A stretch of 64,000 nt of DNA from Agapanthus africanus (taxonomy: Eukaryota > Streptophyta > Magnoliopsida > Asparagales > Amaryllidaceae): assembly GCA_030015575.1 (NCBI GenBank), contig CM057346.1, forward strand, positions 565,260,315 through 565,324,314, in the 5' to 3' direction. The notes below the pieces were generated by a model. The model was not told the DNA's origin. It was given only the letters and a program-made list of their open reading frames with translations, and did no database searches. The translations under genes were made by a program, and so were the position numbers. This document shows positions 39,401 through 49,300 of this stretch, one piece after another (position 1 is the first letter of the stretch; every line of letters starts with the position of its first letter).

Positions 39401-42060
39401 TTCCACTTGACCGCTGGACAGGTCTGAAGATCATTTAGCATTCTCCTCGTTTTGGCTGATAATACAACCTCCCAGGGAGCTTCTTCAATGACGGAGCATG
39501 TTGCCCCCGGCGTATTCGTCCCCTTATAGGTGTGGGGCTGCGGAGGATTCACCTTCCATTTGTCAGATAGCGCAAACTTGCCCTGACGGTACTGGTTCTC
39601 AAGCCAATTTTTGAAGACGTAACAGTCTTCGATTGGATGCCCTAGCACTCTATGATAGGGGCAGTAATTAGGATCGTTGACGTCACTTGGTTGCGACGGA
39701 CGTTTTGGATCTGGCAGATTTATGAGCCTATTGCGCAATGCCAGCTCAAATAACCTCCTCGTTTTATCACGGGGGAAGGAGTAAGCACGTCCCATCCTGT
39801 CCTCAAGGGGTACGTATGGGCGCGTATTATTTGGACGAGCAACCGGCTTCGAGTCGTTCGGTTGTTGTTGGGCATTAGCGATGATGATCGCTTTTCCCTT
39901 TCCTTTATCGTTTCGAGAGTCCGGCTTCGGGAGAGGGGGTTTATGGCCCATCTGGTCCATCTGCGCCAATTTGTCGATCAAAGCCTGGAAAGAAGTCGGT
40001 TTGAAGAACATCATAAACTGCGAAATGGTTGCTTGTAGATCAAGGGTTCCAACAAACATTCCCACCGCAGGGGCTTCTTCTATACGCTGTTCACACTTAG
40101 ACCATAGATTACGCCACCGTATAGCGTACTGGACCCACGTCTCGCCGGGCTTTACCCTGGCGTTAATCAGCGCCGTCATCGGAGTACGCTCACTGGCACT
40201 TGCAAAGCGTTGGGTGAAGAGCAGCTCCATCTCCGCAAAGGTTTTAATAGAGTCGTTGGGGAGCTCGGAATACCATTCGAAAGCCGTATCTGATAAGCTT
40301 CCAACAAACTGGCGCAGCAAGAGTTTGTCGTCGCCTCCAGTGTTACCACAAAGCGCCCTGAACTGAGCAACATGTTGATGGGGATTGCCGGTCCCCTTGT
40401 AAACATGAAACTTAGGAATTGTGTAACCTGGCGGGTACTTGATTTGGTCATACCAGCCCGGATATGGCCGCCCCGTTTTTACAACGTGGCCGGCTGCTTC
40501 AGCCGCGTGATGGACCTTTATCTGCTGGGGTATATATTCGTCCAGATCAGTTTTAGAGATTGTATCTTCTTTAGCCGTCGATAGGACGGGTTGAGGGTTT
40601 GATGTTTCTCCCCTATCATCCCCAAGGACGATCGGGGGTTCTTCAGTCGGGGGATCTGGTTGTATCATCATCCCTATCATGTCCTGGAAGAGAAGGCCCA
40701 TACGTTGTATATTGGCTGCTTGTTCAGCAGCCTCTTTGTCCCTCTTTTCCAGTACTCTTCGAAGGAACTCGGCGTCGGTCTCTTCTTCTTGACGTTCATC
40801 TAAGGATGTCTCAGGATTCTCTTTTGGCCCTGTGAGTGCAGCCATTGTAGTCATCATCTCCTGAAGCTTTTGTTGTTGCTCCTGAGACTTGGTCATTGAC
40901 CGGGTAAGCGGTCGGTGACCCGTAGAAGTACGACTTTCTTCCTTCCCCGAAGCCATATAGACCGTATGAACTGTTATGCCCCCTGACTTGGGGCGTTTAG
41001 GTTCACCGCTCTTAGACTTTGTCAGTGTCACGGGAGCTTTTTCTGGCCTCTTCCTTTTATGGACCTTTGAGGTTGAAGGAGCCATTGAAGCGGGCATTCT
41101 AGCATTTGTTGCCCCCTGCTGTTTAATAGGGCGGTTCTTGTCTTTTTCCCCCTTTGCCCTTTTCTGGCGACGGAAGTGGTCTGAGTCAATCACGGAGTCT
41201 TGAACCCTCCGCCAAACTTTATAAATTTTCGACGACAGCCGTTGAGGGGGCTGTTCCTGTTTCGTCTCCGGAGCTTTTTCCATGGGTGGAGGAGACCTTT
41301 TCAACGTAGCAACCGGGGAGTTCTTTCTCACTTTCCTCAGCAATTCAAAGCTGTTCCCAGTTGGAACAGCAGCATTGACCTCCACCATTGGAGCAGGTGG
41401 GGTTAGCCCTGAGGGGGAGTTGCCCCCTGCTTTCCTTACTCGCTGCCAATGGCGACGTCGCGCACGACGAGCCGTTGGGACTGGCTCGGAAATTGAGATA
41501 GTCTCTTGTTGCCCCCTGTTTGAGCGTGGGGTAACTGCTGATGTCAGCCTATCGAAGACTGATGCCTTCTGACCAGCTGGGGGAGGAGTAGGAACCGTCA
41601 ATCTTGTGAAGACCGACTCTCTAATAAGAGAAGCCGCTTCAACGGCTTCAGAATCAGCGGCCGTTGCCCTCTTTGGGACAGTCACTTTATAGTTCTGACC
41701 CAGCCTGGTGAAAACAGAGGCCGTCAGCTTAATAGCGGGTGACCTGTTGACAGGGGTCGTGGTAGCAGTGAGCCGGTCGAATACCGACTTCTTGTTCGCT
41801 TCTGGTGCGGATATCGGCGCAGAGAAGCTTGTAGGTGGGACCATGGTCCCGAAGAACAAGCCGGTGGTGGCCTGAGTCACCTGGCCTACCGGCAGAGTCA
41901 GGAAGGAAGCCGCCTGGGGCCCATATGCTACACCTCTCGGTGAGGTGGAACGTCCGTTGCCGTGGCATTTCGAGCAGTTGGTGCAGTTGGTGGCCATTGA
42001 ATGCTTGAGTTCTGTATCAGACAAAAGACCAAATCTTAGCAACTTGAAATCCGAAGGCAA
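36493..42060 (-). CDS. gag: Gag-protease polyprotein of element B
   Basis: 1855 codons. Order by residue: four SVF(D/T)RL motifs at 92-172; basic and low-complexity region to ~400; heptad-like stretch ~395-465; Gag core ~530-700; CHHC zinc-knuckle-like module at 757-840 (C800, H803, H808, C813); a second, degenerate module at 1076-1133 (C1110, H1113, H1118, C1123); acidic FGSDSDEE-type motifs at 1178, 1503 and 1532; aspartic protease with VDNGSS at 1355-1360 and LLGRPWLH; the start of a third module at 1822. It ends at TAA 36493-36495, a nonsense change relative to A. Start Met at 42060 lies 66 bp after the primer site; Met22 is an alternative start. Confidence 0.92.
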   Translation of the reverse strand: MPSDFKLLRFGLLSDTELKHSMATNCTNCSKCHGNGRSTSPRGVAYGPQAASFLTLPVGQVTQATTGLFFGTMVPPTSFSAPISAPEANKKSVFDRLTATTTPVNRSPAIKLTASVFTRLGQNYKVTVPKRATAADSEAVEAASLIRESVFTRLTVPTPPPAGQKASVFDRLTSAVTPRSNRGQQETISISEPVPTARRARRRHWQRVRKAGGNSPSGLTPPAPMVEVNAAVPTGNSFELLRKVRKNSPVATLKRSPPPMEKAPETKQEQPPQRLSSKIYKVWRRVQDSVIDSDHFRRQKRAKGEKDKNRPIKQQGATNARMPASMAPSTSKVHKRKRPEKAPVTLTKSKSGEPKRPKSGGITVHTVYMASGKEESRTSTGHRPLTRSMTKSQEQQQKLQEMMTTMAALTGPKENPETSLDERQEEETDAEFLRRVLEKRDKEAAEQAANIQRMGLLFQDMIGMMIQPDPPTEEPPIVLGDDRGETSNPQPVLSTAKEDTISKTDLDEYIPQQIKVHHAAEAAGHVVKTGRPYPGWYDQIKYPPGYTIPKFHVYKGTGNPHQHVAQFRALCGNTGGDDKLLLRQFVGSLSDTAFEWYSELPNDSIKTFAEMELLFTQRFASASERTPMTALINARVKPGETWVQYAIRWRNLWSKCEQRIEEAPAVGMFVGTLDLQATISQFMMFFKPTSFQALIDKLAQMDQMGHKPPLPKPDSRNDKGKGKAIIIANAQQQPNDSKPVARPNNTRPYVPLEDRMGRAYSFPRDKTRRLFELALRNRLINLPDPKRPSQPSDVNDPNYCPYHRVLGHPIEDCYVFKNWLENQYRQGKFALSDKWKVNPPQPHTYKGTNTPGATCSVIEEAPWEVVLSAKTRRMLNDLQTCPAVKWKNPLEPQVIEGMLKPRPTPKTDGGSSSVHNQPSKSSKKKKKKSKKPVKPGDKRTDLQKQIDALDEYNQKARTPITLQDFLDHVFQKEDEEETSSDGSDEYVASCHMISHSTSNDEGTSGTKTPGANTESRVPELSIEMIDAFLSEARLKSKADQERETAIFETAKRQRLEGGAEMIPLEQNASTADKSQFKIKKKFAKAISMGMKLPPSEEKVTSVVEMHPSYCLYHQKVSHSTQECKEFDRWWQGYVANQQRFKREKRKMRREQRNTTKVLERTAGNCHMVNTTRSQVPTFGSDSDEELELAPLFEESTSGKEEEPVVCENIRLRNRTLPEKNLGPSNRKDKGKEKVSQDIVLDDQVLEELNAKNPPKGSKVDYNVLAHLRKLPSQLSILDALLLSKEARDSLIKALQDPDQFQAFLAEEKMKDELEEVHTADVAFGDEDLLLGTCEHNRPLYVSGYCHDIKIGKILVDNGSSVNLLNVRVLKEICMSIQHLARDKITISGFDSQSSKTLGSVILTLRFGLLVTDIKFHVIDAKTCYNALLGRPWLHEYNIIPSTQHQCMKYSRDGLEYIVAGELNPFSVNEVRKYEDAKYFLPSFEDTERCHKPENKTNATIPVFGSDTEEEDIIYSGPSQSARPGPSVPSLIFGSDSEDEVHAVFPARLSIQTSADEERSLQIAMVPPRHHKELDALNIYSVEELRTFYIPPRRKREKAILLYRSEENKVEKEIWYGADPTLDGLQPIRLPRYYTEGLKRLLKRQGIPFEQTVRKARFYDRVWNVPGTQHKLPNERMETKGLGYIRPKKRELVNSCYAMYDLDGEADAQWEDANPEPAKVPDTKPPSPSSEDQMSKLIRDASQKARDDHDREMAIYEKAKTQRLLQQTVKNEDAAPCQPDTKKVRRENKNKSKGRRGARQLQSRAKKPRIRESSVIDLALRKKMGRAYSFPRNKTRKIFDLALKHQMLTLPESKHP

Positions 42061-42126
42061 TCATTTAACAAACCGCGATTGGTTCGCGAAGACGACACAC
42101 GAAGTGTGGAGTGGAAAGAGGAAAAG

Positions 42127-42144
42127 GTCCCACCGGGCGTGCCA
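42127..42144 (-). other. primer binding site of element B
   Basis: TGGCACGCCCGGTGGGAC on the minus strand, five bases from the LTR end, identical to element A. Confidence 0.85.
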
Positions 42145-42897
42145 GAATCTGTTCCCCTCCGAACGGCGGCCGAGACGTTAGGACGTCCGTGCCTGAGGTT
42201 CGGGGCAGATGCTATTTGGTTTTATCCGTCTATCTCTCCGAAGATGCCAAGTTGATTTATGGCACCGTGTATCGGAGGTTTAGACGGATGCGGCCGATGT
42301 AGCAGACTTCGTCAGATTCCCCCTCAGGGTGAGGGGTTTTTGATTGTGGGGACGCTCTTCCCTGCAGGCGCAAGCCCCTGCAGTTAATTACGCTACCGCA
42401 TCACGGTAACAACTTTCTCCTTCTCCAGAATTTCACTTCGTGTCGTGTGTGTTTGTTTTGTTTGTGGTTGCCCGTGGATTGTATACGGAGACTGAGTAAT
42501 GCCGTCGCCCGTAGGACGTGGATTATTCCAAATCCATATTTACTTAGATTTGGGTTTGGTGTTTTTAGTTTAAGGATGCATTAGTCGCGTTGCGTCTAAG
42601 ATCGACTTAAACGTTCGTTAAGGATACGTTACTCCTGTTTTAGACTAAGATCAACTTAACGTAGTGATTGATTTAATTATCTGGCCGTCGGGACTCGTCA
42701 CCTCTCTGACGTCGTTGAGGGATTACAACGACAGGCATCAGAGGATTTCAGAGATGTACCCTTGCACCAAAGTTGATTCGGAGTTTTATTGTTTATTTAA
42801 AGATCTAAGGACACATTAACCGTATTTGGGGCTAAGGTCAACTTAGACGGGACCGTTTAGATCCGGCAAAAGAGCGTTCGGGCTCGATTGCGCTAGT

Positions 42898-43170
42898 TTA
42901 AGGACGTGGCGGTCCATCGTCAGTTTTAGGGACGTGGTGGTCCATATTCCAGTTTAGGGACGTGGTGGTCCGATATTAGTTTAGGGACGTTTCGGTCCGA
43001 TATTAGTTTAGGGACGTTTCGGTCCGATATTAGTTTAGGGACGTTTCGGTCCGATATTAGTTTTAAGGACGTCTCGGTCCGATATTAGTTTAGGGACGTT
43101 TCGGTCCGATATTAGTTTAGGGATGTTTCGGTCCGATATTAGTTTGGGGACGTTTCGGTCCGTCGCCAAT
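42898..43170. repeat. 27-bp GGAC-N6-GTCC repeats in LTR B
   Basis: About ten units such as TTTAGGGACGTTTCGGTCC separated by GATATTAG. The first units carry GGACGTGGCGGTCC or GGACGTGGTGGTCC. They match the repeats downstream of pol in A. Confidence 0.85.
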
Positions 43171-43409
43171 TTAGTGGTCGTTGGGACTCGTCACCTCTTT
43201 GACGTCGTTGAGGAATTACAGCGACAAATGTCAAAGGAGTTCGGAGATGTACCCTCGAACCGGACGTGGATTGATTTAGGAGAGCCATTTTGCTCAGTCA
43301 ATTTAATTTAAGGACTTATGGCCACGATCGGGCTAAGTCCGGTTCAACATTTTATTTGCATTGCATTTTTTTTATTTAAGCTCTATCCACAAAAGATACA
43401 GAGTATCAA

Positions 43410-44712
43410 TTTATTTTTGGGCTCTGCCCATTTGCAGATAATGCAAAGTATCTACCTTGTTTGGGCTTTGCCCCTTTCAAAATGCATAGTATTCTGAACG
43501 TTTTATTTGGGCTTTGCCCATTTATAAATGATGCAAAGCATCTGTTCTGGTTTGGGCCTTGCCCCTTAAAATAATGCATTTGCGCTTTGTTAAGCCTGTT
43601 AGGCCCTCTCTTAATTGGGCTTGGCCTTTTTTTTTTAATGCATCTGCGCTTTGCGCTAAGTAATGGGCGCAAGCCCATATGGTGATGACACGTGTCGCGT
43701 TCTGGTGAGCGCAAGCGCACTAGCGCAGTGCGATGCGCTATTGCGCTGCGCTGTTGCGCTGCTGACACGTGGCGCGCTCTCAGCGAGTTGCGCCAATTCC
43801 AGAGAGCAAAGCTCTATCTTAAGGGCGCTTAGCGCAAGTGGTTTTACAGCCGACACGTGGCGCTCTCTTAAGAGCGCAACGGCGCAACTTGGAAGTGCAA
43901 AGCACTAAGAATCTTTTAGATTCAAGAAGGGAAGTGCAAAGCGCTGTTTAATTTCTTCGTCTGAATTAGATCAAAGAAAAATAAATTTTTCTTTATTCGA
44001 AGAACCAGAGGTTCTTAAAAGTGCAAAGCACTATTCTTTTATTATTTTATTATTATTTTTTTTATTGTTTTTTAGAGAACCGAAGGTTCACCAGAAGTGC
44101 AAAGCACTGTTTTCTTTTTATATAAAGATCATCCATTTTATTTTTAGATGAATGATTTATTAGAAGGCCTTTCTTCTACTTCATGAAGGTTCTTTACCTT
44201 TTTTTTTTTTTGAAATCTTCAGAGCTCTCTCTGTTTAAAGTTCTTGAGTTCTCAAAAAAAATGTTGATGCCTTTGAATTGAGGCTTAGGGTCCTATTTAT
44301 AGTGACCACAAATCTGTTGAATTTGTTAACAGGATCTTTCCTGAGTGATTTTGGGAATTTTCCCACCGCTGGATCTTTGATCCAAAGGCCGAAGAAAATC
44401 TTCTAGTTCTGGAAAGAACAGAAAAGATTCCATAAAAATCTTAATTTAGTTTGGCGCAGATGCCCCAGCGCATGACACGTGTCGCGCAGCGCAAGTGCGC
44501 TAGCGCATCTGCGCTGACGCGTGTCGCACAGCGCAGAGCGCAGCGCAACTGCGCTGACGCGTGTCGCGCAGCGCAGCGTGCAGTGCGGTTGAAGCGTTGC
44601 TTCCTTCGATCAGAGCTTTGCTCTGATTGGGTGCGCTTTCTTGGGCGCTGCGCGCGGGACTTGAAGCTTTGCTTCAAAATTTGAATTTTGAATTCAAACA
44701 GAGCTTTGCTCT
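43410..44712. repeat. short palindromes and G-boxes in LTR B
   Basis: Small hairpins have a 3-base loop and changing arms: TTGGGCTTTGCCC-type, AGTGCAAAGCACT (43894-43906 and others), GAACC-AGA-GGTTC, AGAGCTTTGCTCT and GAAGCTTTGCTTC (44663-44675). GC-rich stretches with GCGC repeats and GACACGTG(T/G) motifs lie at about 43685-43860 and 44470-44575. GACACGTGGC resembles plant ABRE/G-box elements. Confidence 0.65.
44294..44301 (-). promoter_or_regulatory. TATA box of LTR B
   Basis: CTATAAATAG on the minus strand, the same core as in LTR A. Confidence 0.65.
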
Positions 44713-44726
44713 GATTGGGCGAAACA

Positions 44727-46338
44727 GTTGTGTTTGCTGCAATGAGACGAACGTCGAGATGATCTCTAGGCTATCTGTGAACCGTCGAGATTTGGCTTCT
44801 TCTTATGATAAAACCTGGGGAGGAGGAGTGTGACTTCCTCTTCGTTTGCGCCCCTGGATTGTATACAGGGATTGATGTAATATCACCTGTAGGGCATAAA
44901 TTTCATTCATTCATTTTTTTTTCGCGATCCTCTATCATTTCAGCTTCTATATCACGAAGGTCGCGATTGTCCCATCATTTCGGCTATTTTTCGCGGTGCC
45001 CAATTATTTTGGCTATTTATTTTATTTTTACTCGCTGCTTTTTATTGCGAGTTGCCCAATCATTTCGGCTATTTCGTATGCATGTGTGGCTTGCTGGCTT
45101 TTCGCTGCAAGCTTGGAATTAGACACCGATTTCGGCATAAGCACCGCTACTCCTGGGATATTGCCAGGAGCGACTCATCATTTGCCTCTGTCGATGTCGA
45201 ACAAAGGTGACTTAGTAAACAGGGTTAGGATTCTATCGACTAAGGCTTTTGAATTCATGAGCCGTAAGGGTCTCACAAAGGTATTTCTCCCTACAGGTCG
45301 TGAGGATCTCGTAGGTGTGTTTTCTCCTTAGGAATCGTGAGGATCCAAAGTGTATGGCTTCTTGTAAGTCGTAAGGATCTTACAAGAGAGTTTTCCCCTT
45401 ATAAGTCGTGAGGACTCACAAGGGTTGTTCACCATGCGAACATATCCCTAGTCACGGATGGGACTTGGTTAGGGAAATGTTTATTCACGCCCATGGATTG
45501 TATACAAGGGTCAGTGTTGCACCGCTTTTAGGGTAGTATCGGAGGTTGTGGAGGTTGCTTAAGAACAGGTCCAGGTCTCTGTAGCTTAAGACTTTCAAAT
45601 CTTATGAGCCGTGAGGGTCTCATAAGAGGATTCTCCTTACGAGTCGCGAGGATCTCGCAAGTGTAATTTCTCCTTAGGAATCATGGGGATCCCTAAGTGT
45701 GTTGCTCCCTTGTGAGTCGTAAGGATCTCACATGGGTGATTTCTCCTCACAAGGTCGAGAGGATCCTGTAAGTGTCTTTTAACGAGGTTGCGCCCTTTCA
45801 GGTTTTCACAAACACTCATCGGTAGCCCTGCTGTTTTTACTCACGGAGCCCTTTCGGGTTTTCATCCGTGCCTATTTTGCTTATGGACATACCGTTTTCT
45901 TCTTCTTCTTTTTTATTCTTTTCTTTTTTCTTTTTTTTAACGAGGTTGCACCCTTTCGGGTTTTCACAAGACTCGCCGGTAGCCCTGCTGTTTTTACTCA
46001 CGGAGCCCTTTCGGGTTTTCATCCGTGCCCATTTTGCTTATGGACATACCGTTTTCTTTTTTTTATTCTATTTTTTTTGTATCAGCTTTGGGATGCTGCA
46101 ATCCGCCGTAGTTTCTCGACATCTCGGTCAACAGCTAGTTTTAGGACATAGTAGTCCATTGTTAGTTTAAGAACGTTTCGGACCACTGTTACTTTAAGGA
46201 CGTTTCAGTCCGCCGTTAGTTTAAGGACGTTTCGGTCCGTTGTAAAGTAAGCCGGTTACTACTTGTAGAGTTTGGGCTTAAGAAGATAGCGAGCGGACAT
46301 AGTCGTCGTCATCTATCATTGACCTAGGCCGTGACTCG
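44727..46338. other. 3' region of element C
   Basis: Non-coding. It has the CATTTCGGCTATTT repeats (44935-45075), hairpin clusters C1 (45255-45425) and C2 (45600-45772; first stem CTTATGAG/CTCATAAG), a duplicated CCCTTTCGGGTTTTCA block (45785-46080) and GGAC/GTCC repeats (46130-46240). ATAGCGAGCGGACATAGTCG lies next to the pol end (46286-46305), as in A and B. Confidence 0.7.
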
Positions 46339-49300
46339 TCAAGCGTAGTACTTCTTCAGAAAGCGACCGTTTATTGGCCTGAAAGGTCTTTCACCATGCA
46401 TGTCCATGAGTAGATAGGCTCCACCCTGGTAGACCTTGTCTATGATGTACGTGCCATCATAGTTCGGCTCGAATTTTTCCCGCTTGGCGCGATTGGGGAT
46501 CATAGGACTTTTGACCACTAGCACGAGTTCGCCTTGGCAGAATGTCCTCGGCCTGGTCAATCTTTCATATGAGCGCGTCATCTTTGCTTTATAAGCTTCC
46601 AGATTTTGCTGCGCCAGGAGCCGGGTTTCATCAAGGGCATCGAGTTCCTCAAGCCGAATGTGAGTGTTCTCCTCGTCCGTCAGCTCGTAATGAACTGCCA
46701 CTCGTAGAGAGGGTAACTCTATCTCGAGGGGGAGTACCGCTTCTGTACCGAATACCAACGCGTATGGCGTTGTGTTCGTGGCCGTCTTGAACATAGTTCG
46801 ATATGCCCAGAGAGCTTCTTGCAATCTCTCGTGCCAGTCTTTTTTATTTCGGGACACCGTCTTCTTCACGATCTTTGTCAGGGTCTTGTTAAAAGCTTCA
46901 GCTAGACCGTTGGCTCGGGGATTATAAACTGAGGAGTATCTCCAGTCTATGTTGTGCTGTTGTGCGAAGCGGCTAATCTTGTGGATTCTGTAGGCTGGCC
47001 CGTTATCGGAGATGATCCGCCGCGGAGTTCCAAACCGATAAATAACGTGCGTCTTGAAGAAATGGAGGATATTCTCCGTCTTCACTTCCCTCAGCGGTAC
47101 TGCTTCTGCCTATTTGGAGAAGTAATCAGTCGTCGCCAAAATGAATCGATGTCCCCTGAACGATGCTGGTTCAATTGGGCCGATTATGTCAGTTCCCCAC
47201 ATTTCGAATGGCCAGCTAGCCACCGTTGGATGTAGTGGATTTGGATGTTGATGGATAAAGTCCCCATAAATCTGGCACGAGTGGCATTGCTTCTCATACT
47301 CGAGGCAGTCCTGGATCATCGTGGGCCAATAATAACCCATCCTTTTAATCTTCAGCTTCATCTTCGATCCGGCTTGGTGAGAACCGCAGAGTCCATCGTG
47401 AACTCCTTGGGCCACTCTTTTTTCCTCTTTAGGTCCCAGGCATCTTAGCCATAGGGAATCAAATGACCTCTTGTACAGAGTATCATTGACGAAGGCGCTT
47501 CATGAGCTGATGTTTTGAGGACGCATCTTCAGGTGTTCGATGGGATTTGAAGTAGTCTATAAAGACTTCTTTCCAATCCTCAACCATTTCTTGGTCTTTT
47601 ATTTGCAGGGCCGTCTGCTCAGTCGCTTCCTTTTCCTCGGATGATTCCGGAGATATTTCCGCCGGTGCGAGGACTCGACGGCTTTGCACAACGATCCTCA
47701 CGTCATCGAGGTTCTCGTCAGCCAGTTCTTTAGCGAGCTTAGCTAGTACATCCGCTTTGCTATTTTCTGCACGCGGTATGCTTTCCAGCATGTAGGAGGG
47801 AATTTGAGTCAGCAGTTGCTGTACTCTCTCGCCATACTTCACCAGCTCTGGCTTGCACGTCTTGTAATCGCCGTTTACTTGACTAACGACCAGTTGGGAG
47901 TCTCCGTATATGAGGAGGTTTTCAATTCCCACGTCGATGGCGATCTCGAGGCCTGCTATTAAAGCTTCGTATTCGGCTTCATTGTTCGTCCTCGGCTCTG
48001 TCAAGGAGAAGGCGAATCGCATTATCCCTTATTGTGGGGTCACGAAGATAAGTCCTACCCCTGATTTGATTATAGACACGTTCTGTTTGCGCTTCTTCAT
48101 GGAAGACGCTCCATCAAAATAAAGTTCCCACCGGTTACCACCACCGTCGATCGCATCAAACGCATGTTCATCTGGCAGTTCGCAATTCAAAGAGGAATCG
48201 GCTGGTATCGGATGTTCAGCGAGGAAATCGGCGATGGCCTGGCCTTTCACTGCCTTAAGAGGTCGATAAGTTATCGAGAACTCCATCAAGATCAGGGCTC
48301 ATTTAGCGAGTCGCCCCGTCAATATGGCTTTTGACATCAAATATTTGAGAGGATCCACCTTCGATATGAGACGGACTTCATGCGCCAACGCATAGTGCCT
48401 GAGCTTCGTTATCGCGAAGATCAATGCCAGGTAGTGTTTTTCGATGGGAGAATAATTGCTTTCTGCCCCCTGGAGAACTCGACTCAAGTAATAGAGAGCT
48501 CTTTCTTTCCCTTGGTCGTTCTCTTGTGCCCATAATGCGCCTAAGGAACTTTCGAGGGCTGTTGTATAAAGAATAAGGGGCTTTCCCTTGACCGGAGCGG
48601 CTAGTACTGGCGGATTCTGCAAGTATTGCTTGATTTCGTCCAGCGCGCCTTGGCATTTGTGATCCCAGACGAACGGGGTCCCCTTTTTCATCAGGTGACT
48701 GTAAGGACGGCACTTGCCTGAGAGATTGGCTATAAATCGCCGGATATATGTGAGCTTTACTTGGAGAGACCGAAGCTGCTTGAGAGTCCTTGGCGGAGGC
48801 ATTTCCATAATCGCCTTGATCTTTGACGGATCTATCTCGATACCTCGATGTCGGACGATGAATCCTAGGAATTTACCTGAGCACACCCCGAACGCGCATT
48901 TGAGAGGGTTCATCTTCAAGTTGTATTGCCGAAGGCGTTGAAACACGATCTTCAGATGCTCGAGATGTTCCTCGTATGATTTGCTTTTCACCACGAGGTC
49001 GTCGATATAGCATTCGACGATTTCATGTATAAGGTCATCAAAGATCTTCGTTATGGCCCTATGATAGGTGGCACCGGCGTTCTTTAGACCGAAAGGCATT
49101 ACCTTTTAGCAGAATATACCCAAAGGGGTCCGGAAAGCGGTATGTTTTTGGTCCTCGGGATGCATCTTTATCTGATTCTATCCTGACGATCCGTCCATGA
49201 AGGATAAGACTTCGTGAGTGGACGTATTGTCTATCATCAGCTCAGTGACCGGTACTGGGAAATCATCCTTCGGACATGTTTTATTGAGATCCCGAAAGTC

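Larger units (their letters stand above)
1..44726 (-). mobile_element. Tat-lineage Ty3/gypsy element B (interrupted, left LTR outside window)
   Basis: Element B is read on the minus strand. Its right (5') LTR is 42150-44726, followed leftwards by the primer site, gag-pro, pol and the 3' region. It is split by the copia-type solo LTR (30183-32412) and by element A (4440-29456). Its remaining 3' region, with the last exons of an antisense PMD gene, is at 1-4439, and the 3' LTR lies beyond the left window edge. Continuity across A is shown by the flanks: both carry the short repeat CATTTCGGCTATTT in the same context as the uninterrupted copy C at about 44930-45120. The dual RNase H places it in the Tat lineage. 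Confidence 0.85.
42150..44726 (-). repeat. 5' LTR of element B
   Basis: It runs from TGTTCCCCTCC to CGAAACA (plus strand), 2577 bp. The first ~300 bp resemble the LTR of A, but the U3 side is different: GC-rich palindromes and GACACGTG motifs replace A's paired G-boxes. Minus-strand TATA at 44294-44301, so U3 is only about 450 bp. The bases after it (GTTGT, 44727-44731) should be one target duplication; its partner is outside the window. Confidence 0.85.

Noticed and set aside
42898..43170. Regular short repeats that look at first like a CRISPR array
   Set aside because: The period is about 27 bp with almost no spacer diversity, it lies within a plant LTR, and there are no cas genes. It is a tandem repeat.
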